DNA from: Gammaproteobacteria bacterium
GTDB taxonomy: Bacteria > Pseudomonadota > Gammaproteobacteria > Pseudomonadales > Azotimanducaceae
DNA length: 64,000 bases
Assembly (NCBI GenBank): GCA_026706385.1
Contig: JAPOYV010000015.1
Location: 1-64,000 of the forward strand
Direction: 5' to 3'
Shown: positions 8,820 to 17,194 of the stretch, in pieces
How the letters are laid out: every line of letters begins with the position of its first letter
How positions within the stretch are numbered: position 1 is the first letter of the stretch
Program-made: the position numbers and the translations under genes
Notes under the pieces: generated by a model
What the model saw: only the letters and a program-made list of their open reading frames with translations
Database searches by the model: none
Told to the model about the DNA's origin: nothing

Positions 8820-10201
8820 GGCAGACCTTCTTGCAGCTCTGCCAAGCGGCGGCGTGCCGAAGCGCGATGCTCGGAGTGCGTGCCAAGGCGGTCGGCCCAA
8901 TCCAACGCCGCGCGCGCGGAATCGAAGTCGGCGGCTTCGGCCAGGCATCTGCCGAGGTGGACGAACGCCATGGTGAATGCCGCGTCGACGCGACCGGCAT
9001 CCCGGAAGCGTTCGGCCGCCTGTTGCCAGCGCCCCGCAGCACCGTCGAGCAGACCCAGTCGGTACAGCACCTGCTTGGGCTCCCGCGCACCGCTCTCAAG
9101 GGCCCTCTCCAGGAGCGCGATGCCCTGCTCGGTCTCGCCTTGCCGTGCGACCAGCCAGCCGAGTTCCTCTAGCGCACGAGCGTTCTCGGGCGCGAACGCG
9201 ATGATCCTCTCCAAGTGTCGTCGGCCGTTGTCGACGTCGCCCCGCTGGAGGTATGCATTCGCCATCATCTGGTGCAGCCGTGGCTCCTCGGGATGCTCCA
9301 CGAGTGCATCGCGGAGGATGGACTGGACCGCTTCGAACCGCTGGAGGGCCGCATTCGCCCAGACCAAGGTGTTGATTGCGTCGACGTCCGCCGGTCGTTC
9401 TGCGATCAACTCCTCGGCAATCGCCAACCCATCGCGGGGGCGACCGGCTTGGATCACGTTCTGGGCGTGCAGCAGGCGGTTTCTGAATCCGGCGATGTAG
9501 GGGGCGCGCTGTGACAGGCGCGGGTCGAGCCACTGCATGGCCGACGTGGTGGTGCCAGCCCGAGCGGCGGCGATGCGGGCATCGTCCTCGCGGCCGAGAC
9601 CCCGATAGGTCCGGGCGAGCTGAGCATCGATTCGCGGATCGGGTGATCGGGCGTTGAGCGGCTCGAGGAGGGCGGCGGCCGCGGCGAAGCGGTTGTCGTC
9701 AAGAAGCAGCCGGGCCAAGCCGACCGTGGCTGGCGCACCAGCATCCAGGTCGGCGGCGCGTTGGTAAGCCGCTCGCGCTTCTTCGAGTCGCCCGAGCACC
9801 CGCAGCCACTCGCCGCGGGAGAGCCAAGCGGGTACGTACCCATCGTCGATGGCGAAGGCGGCGTCAAGCGAAGCCAGCGCACCCTCGTAGTCGGTGTCGA
9901 CGCGCGCCTGCAGCAAGGCGCGAAAGTAGGGCCAGTTGAACTCGTCGGGTTCGAGAACGGCCGCCTGACCGTAGACGACGATGGCGCGTTGCTCGAAGCC
10001 GTTGACATCGTATGCCATGGCGAGCCGGCCACGATGCTCGGGGTCGTCGGGCTTGGCGACCGCCGCATCGTGTAGCGTCTGCAGAGCCGCGGTGAGATCG
10101 GGGGCACCGCCGGGAACCTCCGGCAGCCGCATAGATGGATCGTCCATGCAACCGCTAACTACGGCGAATAGGAACAACGCCGCGAGCCGCCGGCCGAGCA
10201 T
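8816..10201 (-). CDS. TPR-repeat lipoprotein
   Basis: A 461-residue protein starting at ATG 10201 with signal MLGRRLAALFLFAVVSGC; Cys18 is the predicted lipidation site, followed by MDDPS (Asp at +3). The body is a run of tetratricopeptide-like helical pairs with typical LG-Y-A-P spacing, for example ANAYLQRGDVDNGRRHLERI and LAMAYDVNGFEQRAIVVYGQ. It probably scaffolds a periplasmic complex. Its stop overlaps the start of the FG-GAP lipoprotein, so the two are co-translated. A longer start at 10252 would place the signal peptide internally and is disfavoured. Confidence 0.87.
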   Translation of the reverse strand: MLGRRLAALFLFAVVSGCMDDPSMRLPEVPGGAPDLTAALQTLHDAAVAKPDDPEHRGRLAMAYDVNGFEQRAIVVYGQAAVLEPDEFNWPYFRALLQARVDTDYEGALASLDAAFAIDDGYVPAWLSRGEWLRVLGRLEEARAAYQRAADLDAGAPATVGLARLLLDDNRFAAAAALLEPLNARSPDPRIDAQLARTYRGLGREDDARIAAARAGTTTSAMQWLDPRLSQRAPYIAGFRNRLLHAQNVIQAGRPRDGLAIAEELIAERPADVDAINTLVWANAALQRFEAVQSILRDALVEHPEEPRLHQMMANAYLQRGDVDNGRRHLERIIAFAPENARALEELGWLVARQGETEQGIALLERALESGAREPKQVLYRLGLLDGAAGRWQQAAERFRDAGRVDAAFTMAFVHLGRCLAEAADFDSARAALDWADRLGTHSEHRASARRRLAELQEGLP

Positions 10202-10227
10202 AGAGTGTCCCAAAGAACGTCGGCGCG

Positions 10228-10983
10228 TTAGCGGTCGAGCATCCGTTCGCATCTGCGGCGGTCGTCGCTACCGATGTCGTCTCTCTCGCAACGGGCGCGA
10301 AACGCGTCGACGGGGCGGCGTGACGGGCCGGTGAGCCGCCACGTTCGACTGGATCGGATGCGTGATCTCGCCTTCACCGCCTCGACCGACTGGCCCACCT
10401 TCAACCGCGCCTGGGCCGCTTGGTCGCTCACGAACACGTAGCGGTTGTCCACCGCGATGACCTGGCGGTCGAGTACGGACTGGTGGATGCGCGTGACTTC
10501 ACCGGTGAAGCGGTCCGGCGGTTCGCGCAAGGGCTCGACTTCCGGCTCTCCGGCGGGCGTCGCTGGCCGTCGGGTCACGACCGTCTGCTCTTCGAGCGTC
10601 GGGGGTCGCTTCGACTCTGCGGCCGGCTCGGGGCGAACGACTCGTTCCTCCACTGCGGGGGGTGCCTCGGAGACTTCCCGAACGGGTTGCTGCACGCGCT
10701 CCGGCTGAACGGTCTGCGGGGCCGACTCTTGTGCCTCTTCCCGTTGCGCGGCATTGATGCAGGCGCGACGCACGTCGGCGTCCTCGATGGTCATGCAGTC
10801 CATCACCTTCTCGCACTGTGCGCGACGTGCCTCGGGGACGTCCTCGCATCCCGTTTGCCCCCACGCCGAGAGGCCCGTCGAGGCGGCGATCAGGAATCCG
10901 AGAGCCTTCAGCGGGGGAGCGCGAGGGGCCTGCCCTTCGCAGGGGAGAGTCCCGACCCTCGGCGAGGGTAAGCGGTCAAGCAT
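10228..10983 (-). CDS. Secreted hypothetical protein with Cys-containing N-terminus and basic C-terminal domain
   Basis: I do not recognise this protein. From ATG 10983 it has about 251 residues. A hydrophobic stretch KALGFLIAASTGLSAWG looks like a signal peptide, but it begins about 24 residues after the ATG; a CTG at 10911 would start it better, so the true start is uncertain. Next come a cluster of cysteines (C-EDVPEARRAQ-C, M-D-C, RRA-C), a long Pro/Glu-rich disordered linker and a folded C-terminus with RYVFVSDQAAQARLKVGQSV. It sits 26 nt before the TPR lipoprotein gene on the same strand, so it probably belongs to that surface system. Confidence 0.6.
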   Translation of the reverse strand: MLDRLPSPRVGTLPCEGQAPRAPPLKALGFLIAASTGLSAWGQTGCEDVPEARRAQCEKVMDCMTIEDADVRRACINAAQREEAQESAPQTVQPERVQQPVREVSEAPPAVEERVVRPEPAAESKRPPTLEEQTVVTRRPATPAGEPEVEPLREPPDRFTGEVTRIHQSVLDRQVIAVDNRYVFVSDQAAQARLKVGQSVEAVKARSRIRSSRTWRLTGPSRRPVDAFRARCERDDIGSDDRRRCERMLDR

Positions 10984-11030
10984 GGACGTGGCACCGTTCA
11001 TCGGTCTTGACGAGAATGCTCCGCCGGTCC

Positions 11031-11052
11031 GCAGGGGTCAACCGACCCCTGC
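11031..11052. repeat. Perfect 9-bp-stem hairpin in intergenic region
   Basis: The arms 11031-11039 and 11044-11052 are perfect reverse complements with a 4-nt loop. The hairpin lies in the gap between the TonB receptor stop and the next minus-strand gene, 15 bp from a second, longer hairpin. There is no T-tract, so a classical intrinsic terminator is not supported. It may stabilise mRNA ends or be a REP-type palindrome. Confidence 0.65.
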
Positions 11053-11067
11053 AGTCCAGGCGACAGT

Positions 11068-11099
11068 CGGTGGGAGCAGCTTGAAGGCTGCTCCCACCG
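11068..11099 (-). terminator. Perfect 13-bp-stem hairpin after TonB receptor gene
   Basis: The arms 11068-11080 and 11087-11099 match perfectly around a 6-nt loop, starting 10 bp beyond the TonB receptor stop. The GTGGGAGC arm sequence recalls the REP-like palindromes of some gammaproteobacteria. No T-run follows on the minus strand, so it is either a rho-assisted/attenuating terminator or a REP element that protects upstream mRNA. Confidence 0.55.
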
Positions 11100-11109
11100 C
11101 TAGACCCGC

Positions 11110-14100
11110 TCAGAAGCCGACGGTCATGCGCAGGTAGAGCTGACGACCCATGATGCTGTCGAGGTAGCTCTCGTAGCCGACGCCGGACGGGAACGGATTC
11201 GGATTGGAATTGAAGATGTTCCGAATGGCGACATTGGCGGCTACGTAGCCGAAGCCCATGAGATCAGGCTGTCGGTAGGTGTAGCTCAAGTCCCAATAGG
11301 CGCGGCTCTCGATCCGGCAGTACGGGTTGCGGTCCTGGTCCGTGCAAGCGTCGTTCTCGTTCCAGGACGTCGTGTCCATGCCGTGGTCGTGGCTCAAGTA
11401 CGGGTTGCCGTCCGAATGCGGCGGTCCGTAGCGGTCCACGATCTCGTCCCAGGACGCGATCACGTCGGTGATCGCCTGGTGGTAGCGCACTCCGAAGTGC
11501 GCGGTGTGGTTGTCCCGGAACCAGCGCAGGGACGCGTTCACACGCCACTTCGGCGTCGGCGGCAGCGGCGAGAACAGCGCGTTGTAGGGACGCCAGAAGG
11601 CGGCGCTGTTGCGGTTGCCGAGGCCGTCGACACGGATGCCGGCGAACTGGTGGCCGCTCCCCAGGGCGTACCGTTGCAGGCTCATCTCGAGGATCTGCGT
11701 TGCCGAGACGCGGAACTCGAAGCTGCCGAGGCCGTCGTCAAGGTCGAACATCGGGATCTGGCCCGCATCGAAGCGGTAGCGCATGTTGTAGACCACTGAC
11801 CGCACCCGCGATTCGCCCTGGTTGAGCCAGCCCTCGTCGACACCGGCGAGGCGTCCGTTGGCATCGCGAACGATGGTGGCGCCGCCGAGGCCCTGTTCCT
11901 GTTCGGCGATGTAGCTTCGTGCCGCCTGTGCCCGACACTGCAGCTCGCTGGCTGAAGTCTGCGCCAGGAAGGATTCCACCGACATGTTCAACTCGTCCAC
12001 GTTGTCGTAGTCGAGCAGCGTCCCCGGGCATTGCGCCGCGGCGTAGATCTGGAACGGACCTGCGTTCTGGCCCAGGATCACTCCGGCACCCATGCGTTCC
12101 ACGCGGCCGTTGAAAACGACGTTCGTGTAGTCGGCGTCGAACACGAATGCGCCGTCGAGGAGCAGCAGCGAGAAGCCGGCGTTCCACAGGTCGGAGACTT
12201 CCGCGCTCAGTCCGCGGTTGGAGGCGTTCTCGCGCACGGCTACGCCCGGAATCCCGCCGCTCTGGCCCAGGCTTCCCTCGCACATCGCGAGTTCGGGCAT
12301 GGCGTCGCAGATGTAATCGGACTCGGTCTCGTAGCTGACGTCGCCGGGTGCCGATGCGAACAACTGGTAGCTGCCGGGCGGTACGAATCCTTCCGTGATG
12401 CTGCCGCGCATGGCCAGCCAATCGGTGGGCTGGTAGCGAATGGCGAGCTTCGGAATCGTCACGTCGTAGCCTGCGGTTTGCCCCACCGAGGCGAAGGACG
12501 CGTTGATGTCGAACTCCGTGTAGCGCACTGCGGCCTGAACCTCCATCTGGCCGAAGGTCTCGCTGGAGATGGGGATCACACGGACTTCGGCGAATGCCGC
12601 ATTGACCTCCTCCGACGTGCCTTGGAAGTCGACGCGGTCCGACGAGATACCGGCCGCCCCTAGCTGGTCAGGCCGAAACTCCTCGTCCTCGGTACGCATG
12701 TGGATGCCCACCGCGATGCCGACCGGGGTCTCGTTGTACCAGAGATCGAACAACCGGCTGTTGGAGAGGTTGAGGTCGAGCATCACCATCCCGATGTCGC
12801 GCTGGACGTGGCGAGGGCTCAAGCCTGCATTGCGCGTCTCGGTCGATGTGTTCCAGGCCGGATCGTTCTTGCTGCGCCAGGCTTGGTGCTCGGCGGGCAG
12901 GACGAGGCCGGTCGCGGGGTCTTGGGACAGCCACGCGGTGGAGAACGGGTTCCAGCAGGAATCGCCGTTCGGGCCGCCTTGGCAGCGCAGGCTGTCCACG
13001 GTCAACGGCCAGGCCGGATCGAGAGACACCCACTCACGCCGGCTGTTGTTCCAGATCCAGTCGGCGTCCACGAGCCAGTCGGTATCGGGAATGTTCACCG
13101 TCGTGCCGAGGCGCAGGCGCAGGTTCTCATGCAAGCGTCGGTCGTTGAGCGACATGTCCGGATTCAGCCACGGGTACGACTCGTGGACGTACGGCTGTTT
13201 CGGGAATGCGCCGATGTAACCGTGGATACCGACGCCGCTGTCGCCCATAAGCACGTCGTCGAAGAGACGGATACCGCCGCTCGTGAACGTGTCGAGCACA
13301 CCGTCCCCGTCGCTGTCGATGCCGTCCATGTCGGGGTCGAAACGGTCGGGTACGCCGTCGCCGTCCCGGTCCTCGGTCATTGAGAGCAGCACGACGCGGT
13401 GCAGCGGGTTCAACTGGCCCGAGCGGTCGGCGAGTTCGCCTTCGTCGGCAATGCCATCGCCGTTGAAATCGCGGTCGGGCAAGCCGTCGCCGTTGAGGTC
13501 CTGGGCGAACAGCAGCCACTCGCCGGGCTCCTGGAGATAGTCGTAGCGACCATCACCGTCCACGTCTTCCCAGTCCAGATTGCCGTGCGAAACCAAGATG
13601 GGACCGGTCAGGACGTAGCCCCAGTCCTCGGCCGCCTGGGTGTCGCGGGCGTCGCGCTCGTGCGCCGGCAGGTAGTCGTCGCAGGCGGCGATGCGGTCGG
13701 CGAGCACGTCGCAGACGTTGGAGTCGTCGGCGTAGGCGCGGTACGGGTTGCCGGGCAGGCTGCCGATGGCGATCGGCTGCGTATGGTCGTAGCGGCGCAC
13801 GCCATTGGGCCACTCGTCGATTGACGGGGCGAACGTGCGGGTCGAGTAGTCGAGTCGCGAGAACACCGCCTCGCCACGCACCGTGACGTAGTCGTTGATC
13901 TCGTGCTCGAAGTACGCCATGCCCTGCTCCTGGTCGCGACGCTCACGGATGTCGGTGATGTCCGTGATGGTGTAGCGGCAGTCGCTGCCGAAGGCCTGGT
14001 TCGTCTCCGTGCCGCGGGTGCGGTACTCCTGGCCGCGCCACGGGCCGGTGCGGAAGCCGTTTAGGAAGTTGCCGTTGTGAACGGTATCGTTCTGGCCGAG

Positions 14101-15378
14101 CGTCCTCAGGGTGTAGGGCTCGGGCCGTGGCCAGCCGCCATCGTTGGGGTTGAGGGTATTGAGGTCGGGTGCCCGGCCGAGCTGGTTGTGGCCGGCGCCA
14201 AAGTCGTTGTTGCAGCCCGGATCCTCGAGGTGCAGCGTGCGGAAGCTGCCGGTGTTGTCCGAGAAATCGCGCGGATACTGCGGGAACCGCCAGCTCGACG
14301 ACCAAGGTGCGCCGTAGGGAATGAGTTCGCCGCTCTTGTCGAGCAGGCTGGGTCGATTCTCATGGTTCAGCATGTTGATGTTGTTGTAGACCTCGTGGAT
14401 GTCCGCGCCCAAGGCCGTGGAGTGCTGGGCATTGGCCTCGTACCAGAACGGGTTCGTTTGGTCCGGGAGGTACAGTTCGCCGTCCGTGTTGCGCAAGGGG
14501 ACGCGCCAGTCGCCCGGCAGGCCGTTGCCGCGTTCGCCGTAGGTGGGCAGCAACTGGCCGGTCCAGCCGGCGGAGTTCTGGATGTAGTCCGGGCGAGAGG
14601 TGAACGGCATGCTGTCCGCGTCGCGGATCTCCAGCGCGAAAATGGCGCTCGTCCGGTCACCCTGGGCACCGGCGAGCAGGCCGATGCTCCGGTACGGCGA
14701 GCCGTCTTCGATGGGCTGCTGGAACTCGTAGTTGACCATCAGTCCTTCGAAGGACTTGCGCGGAATGATGTTCACCACGCCGGAGACCGCTTCGGCTCCG
14801 TAGAGGGCGGATGCACCGTCGAGAATGTTGTCGATGCGTTGGATGGCGATGTTGGGGTACATATTGCCCAAATCGGCCCCGGCTCGTCGCGTATTGGGCC
14901 CGTAGCCGTTGACGTTGGTCGCTACGCGGTGGCCGTCCATCAATGTCATGGTGGCGCGCGTCCCGACACCGCGCAGGTTGGCGTAGGTCTCGCCGCCTTG
15001 CGGTCCATCCGGGCGATTGACGCTCTGGTTCCAGCCTTCGCCGGTTCCCTGGTCGTCAGCGCCGCCGATCTCGGACGTATTGGTGTTGGCGTTGACGCCG
15101 ATCTGGTAGGTCTGGTCGAAAATCACATCGCCGATGTCTGGCGTGCCGGACAAGCGGATGTCGAGTTCGCCGATGACGTCCATCGGCGAGGGCAGGTCGA
15201 AGTTGTCGCGTCGGATGTGCGATCCGGTGACGATCATCTCTTCGACGTCGCCTCGTTCTTCTTCCTCTTCCTCGATCTCGTCGTCGTCAGCGTCGTCTGA
15301 CTCGGCGGCGCTTAGACTCAGGCAGCAGCACGCAAGCAAGCCTGCGAGCAGGGCGAGTATGTGGCGTCGGTCTGGCAT
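11110..15378 (-). CDS. Very large TonB-dependent outer-membrane receptor with DxDxDG calcium-type insert
   Basis: A 1422-residue receptor, much longer than the usual 700-1000. The signal peptide ends near residue 24 (LSLSAAES), followed by an extreme acidic run (about residues 26-47). The plug starts EEMIVTGSHIRRDNFDLPSP and contains the LRGVGTRATMTLMDGHRV and NILDGASALYGAEAVSGVVN motifs of RagA/OmpA-like oxidised-substrate receptors. The barrel ends LYLRMTVGF with the expected terminal Phe. Residues about 605-705 hold a thrombospondin-3/EF-hand-like array (DVDGDGRYD, DLNGDGLPD, DFNGDGIAD, DRDGDGVPD, DSDGDGVLD), an unusual insert presumably in an extracellular loop. It imports an unknown ligand using TonB energy. 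A sigma-70-like promoter lies at 15465-15493. Confidence 0.9.
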   Translation of the reverse strand: MPDRRHILALLAGLLACCCLSLSAAESDDADDDEIEEEEEERGDVEEMIVTGSHIRRDNFDLPSPMDVIGELDIRLSGTPDIGDVIFDQTYQIGVNANTNTSEIGGADDQGTGEGWNQSVNRPDGPQGGETYANLRGVGTRATMTLMDGHRVATNVNGYGPNTRRAGADLGNMYPNIAIQRIDNILDGASALYGAEAVSGVVNIIPRKSFEGLMVNYEFQQPIEDGSPYRSIGLLAGAQGDRTSAIFALEIRDADSMPFTSRPDYIQNSAGWTGQLLPTYGERGNGLPGDWRVPLRNTDGELYLPDQTNPFWYEANAQHSTALGADIHEVYNNINMLNHENRPSLLDKSGELIPYGAPWSSSWRFPQYPRDFSDNTGSFRTLHLEDPGCNNDFGAGHNQLGRAPDLNTLNPNDGGWPRPEPYTLRTLGQNDTVHNGNFLNGFRTGPWRGQEYRTRGTETNQAFGSDCRYTITDITDIRERRDQEQGMAYFEHEINDYVTVRGEAVFSRLDYSTRTFAPSIDEWPNGVRRYDHTQPIAIGSLPGNPYRAYADDSNVCDVLADRIAACDDYLPAHERDARDTQAAEDWGYVLTGPILVSHGNLDWEDVDGDGRYDYLQEPGEWLLFAQDLNGDGLPDRDFNGDGIADEGELADRSGQLNPLHRVVLLSMTEDRDGDGVPDRFDPDMDGIDSDGDGVLDTFTSGGIRLFDDVLMGDSGVGIHGYIGAFPKQPYVHESYPWLNPDMSLNDRRLHENLRLRLGTTVNIPDTDWLVDADWIWNNSRREWVSLDPAWPLTVDSLRCQGGPNGDSCWNPFSTAWLSQDPATGLVLPAEHQAWRSKNDPAWNTSTETRNAGLSPRHVQRDIGMVMLDLNLSNSRLFDLWYNETPVGIAVGIHMRTEDEEFRPDQLGAAGISSDRVDFQGTSEEVNAAFAEVRVIPISSETFGQMEVQAAVRYTEFDINASFASVGQTAGYDVTIPKLAIRYQPTDWLAMRGSITEGFVPPGSYQLFASAPGDVSYETESDYICDAMPELAMCEGSLGQSGGIPGVAVRENASNRGLSAEVSDLWNAGFSLLLLDGAFVFDADYTNVVFNGRVERMGAGVILGQNAGPFQIYAAAQCPGTLLDYDNVDELNMSVESFLAQTSASELQCRAQAARSYIAEQEQGLGGATIVRDANGRLAGVDEGWLNQGESRVRSVVYNMRYRFDAGQIPMFDLDDGLGSFEFRVSATQILEMSLQRYALGSGHQFAGIRVDGLGNRNSAAFWRPYNALFSPLPPTPKWRVNASLRWFRDNHTAHFGVRYHQAITDVIASWDEIVDRYGPPHSDGNPYLSHDHGMDTTSWNENDACTDQDRNPYCRIESRAYWDLSYTYRQPDLMGFGYVAANVAIRNIFNSNPNPFPSGVGYESYLDSIMGRQLYLRMTVGF

Positions 15379-15464
15379 TGAGTTACCTCTACTGATGTCC
15401 AGGGACTTGTGAACCGCCGCGGCAGGGTCCCCCGAACCTGCAACGGCATTTCTCTCAACAGCGC

Positions 15465-15493
15465 ATTAGGGGGGAGCGCCATAGTTATGTCAA
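15465..15493 (-). promoter_or_regulatory. Predicted sigma-70 promoter of the large TonB receptor gene
   Basis: On the minus strand a perfect TTGACA (15493-15488) is followed after 17 bp by CCTAAT (15470-15465), matching the -10 consensus at four of six bases. Transcription would start near 15458, leaving a leader of about 80 nt before the receptor ATG at 15378. Confidence 0.5.
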
Positions 15494-15508
15494 GCGCTTT
15501 CGAGATCG

Positions 15509-16111
15509 TTACAGAGGCGAAATAGCTTCGTCCAGGGCGGCGGCGAGAGCTTCGTGCTCGTGCGCAAGGAAGTGGTCCGCATCCGGGATGGCGATGTGCC
15601 GCATGCCCGCCTGACCGGCGAGCCACTGGTCAAGGACTTCGCGGTCGACGAATGGATCCTGGTCGCCTACGACGACGGCCCCGGTCGCGCCGTCGATGGG
15701 CGGGTAGGCCATGCCGCCGAACGGCGGAGCGATCAGAATCGCCGGCGTAGGCCTTACCAGCCGTTGCAGGGCTCGCCACGCCACCGAAGAGCCGAACGAG
15801 TAGCCGATCAGCGTCAGCGCGTCGACGGTGTAGCGGCTCTCGAGCCAGTCCGCTACGGCAGCGACGTCGTCAATCTCCCCCGTGCCGCCGTCGTGGTGGC
15901 CCTCGCTGGATCCGACGCCGCGGAAGTTGAACGCCACCGTGCAGCCGCCCGCAGCCTTGAGACGCGTATGAGCGACGTCGAGGACCGCGTCGTCCATGCT
16001 GCCGCCGTAGAGAGGGTGCGGATGGCAGAGGATGGCCCAGACATTCCGGTCGCCGGGCGATAGCTTCGCTTCGAGCAGTCCGGCGGGGCCGGGAATCTTC
16101 GTGGTCTGCAA
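15509..16111 (-). CDS. Alpha/beta hydrolase, COG2945 type
   Basis: A 200-residue small alpha/beta hydrolase. The N-terminal CHPHPLYGGSMDD motif, the FNFRGVGSSEG strand and the nucleophile elbow GYSFGS (Ser) are the hallmarks of the COG2945/dienelactone-hydrolase-like group; D(G/Q)D-PFV and the final DADHFL supply the Asp and His. The natural substrate is unknown, probably an ester or thioester. It precedes the big TonB receptor on the same strand but is separated by a predicted promoter. Confidence 0.85.
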   Translation of the reverse strand: MQTTKIPGPAGLLEAKLSPGDRNVWAILCHPHPLYGGSMDDAVLDVAHTRLKAAGGCTVAFNFRGVGSSEGHHDGGTGEIDDVAAVADWLESRYTVDALTLIGYSFGSSVAWRALQRLVRPTPAILIAPPFGGMAYPPIDGATGAVVVGDQDPFVDREVLDQWLAGQAGMRHIAIPDADHFLAHEHEALAAALDEAISPL

Positions 16112-16276
16112 CGGTCAAATGCTGGGCCGGTGGACCCGGGTTGGTGGGGTGGAAAGTCGCTTTTCAGCTTTGTATCTTACCGCCCGCGCCGGGCTCGGGA
16201 GAGCGCCATCTGCTCGGGGAGGACCGGCGCCGTAGGCATTCGAGACGATTCGATTAAGACACGACGGAGGTGATCG

Positions 16277-17194
16277 GTGATCGACGCCGAAGGACTGACG
16301 CGCCGATACGGTGACACGCTGGCGGTGAGCGACGTCAGCTTCACCATCGGCAAGGGCGAGATCGTCGGTTTGCTCGGGCACAACGGTGCCGGCAAGACGA
16401 CGATCATGAAGATGCTGACCGGCTACCTGGAGCCCAGTGCCGGTCGCGTGCGGGTCGATGACTTGGACGTGGTCGAAGCCGCCCAGGCGGTCCAACAGCG
16501 GCTCGGCTACCTGCCGGAGAACTGCCCGGTGTATCCGGAGATGACGGTGGTCGGCTACCTCGACTACGTGGCCAGCTTGCGCGGCGTCGACAACCGGCCC
16601 TTGGCGTTGCGCGAAGTGCTCGCGGCAACCGAACTCACCGAACGCGCGCTCGACTCCATCGGCACGTTGTCGCGCGGCTACCAGCAACGCGTGGGCGTGG
16701 CCCAGGCGATCGTGCACAAGCCCGCGCTCTTGATCCTCGACGAGCCGACCAACGGCTTGGACCCGTCGCAGACCCAGCACATGCGGGAGTTGATCGTGCG
16801 GCTCGCCGGGCAAGCGACCGTGATCCTGTCCACCCACATCATGCAGGAGGTCGACGCGGTGTGTGACCGCGTAATGATCCTGCGCGCTGGGGAATTGGCG
16901 CTCGATGAGCGGTTGAGTGCGCTCAAGGAAAGCGCACGGGTGAGCTTGGCGACCGATGCGCCGCTTGAGCAGATCCAGGCGGCCATCGACGGTTTCGCCA
17001 CCGCCTCGGCGAGCGGCGACAGCTTCGCGGTGACGTTCGACGGCGCTCCGAACGAGAGCCATGTCGCGGCCTTGGCGGAGCGGCTGGTCGGCGGCGGCGT
17101 CGCCGTTCACAGCCTCGCACCGGAGAAACGGGATCTGGAGACGGTATTCCGCGAAGTGACCTCTGCCGTCGAAGCCGAGGGAGGTGAGGAATGA
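16277..17194 (+). CDS. ABC transporter ATP-binding protein (GldA/CcmA-like)
   Basis: A 305-residue ATPase. Walker A GHNGAGKTT is near residues 38-46, the ABC signature appears as LSRGYQQRVGVAQA and Walker B as LLILDEPTNGLDP, with the switch His in STHIMQE. A C-terminal extension of about 80 residues is typical of ABC-2-type exporters. The start GTG at 16277 has GGAGG at 16266-16270. Its stop overlaps the next gene by 4 nt; the operon continues with a fused permease/GldG protein, a DUF4340 protein and a GST. The cargo is unknown. Confidence 0.9.
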   Translation: MIDAEGLTRRYGDTLAVSDVSFTIGKGEIVGLLGHNGAGKTTIMKMLTGYLEPSAGRVRVDDLDVVEAAQAVQQRLGYLPENCPVYPEMTVVGYLDYVASLRGVDNRPLALREVLAATELTERALDSIGTLSRGYQQRVGVAQAIVHKPALLILDEPTNGLDPSQTQHMRELIVRLAGQATVILSTHIMQEVDAVCDRVMILRAGELALDERLSALKESARVSLATDAPLEQIQAAIDGFATASASGDSFAVTFDGAPNESHVAALAERLVGGGVAVHSLAPEKRDLETVFREVTSAVEAEGGEE

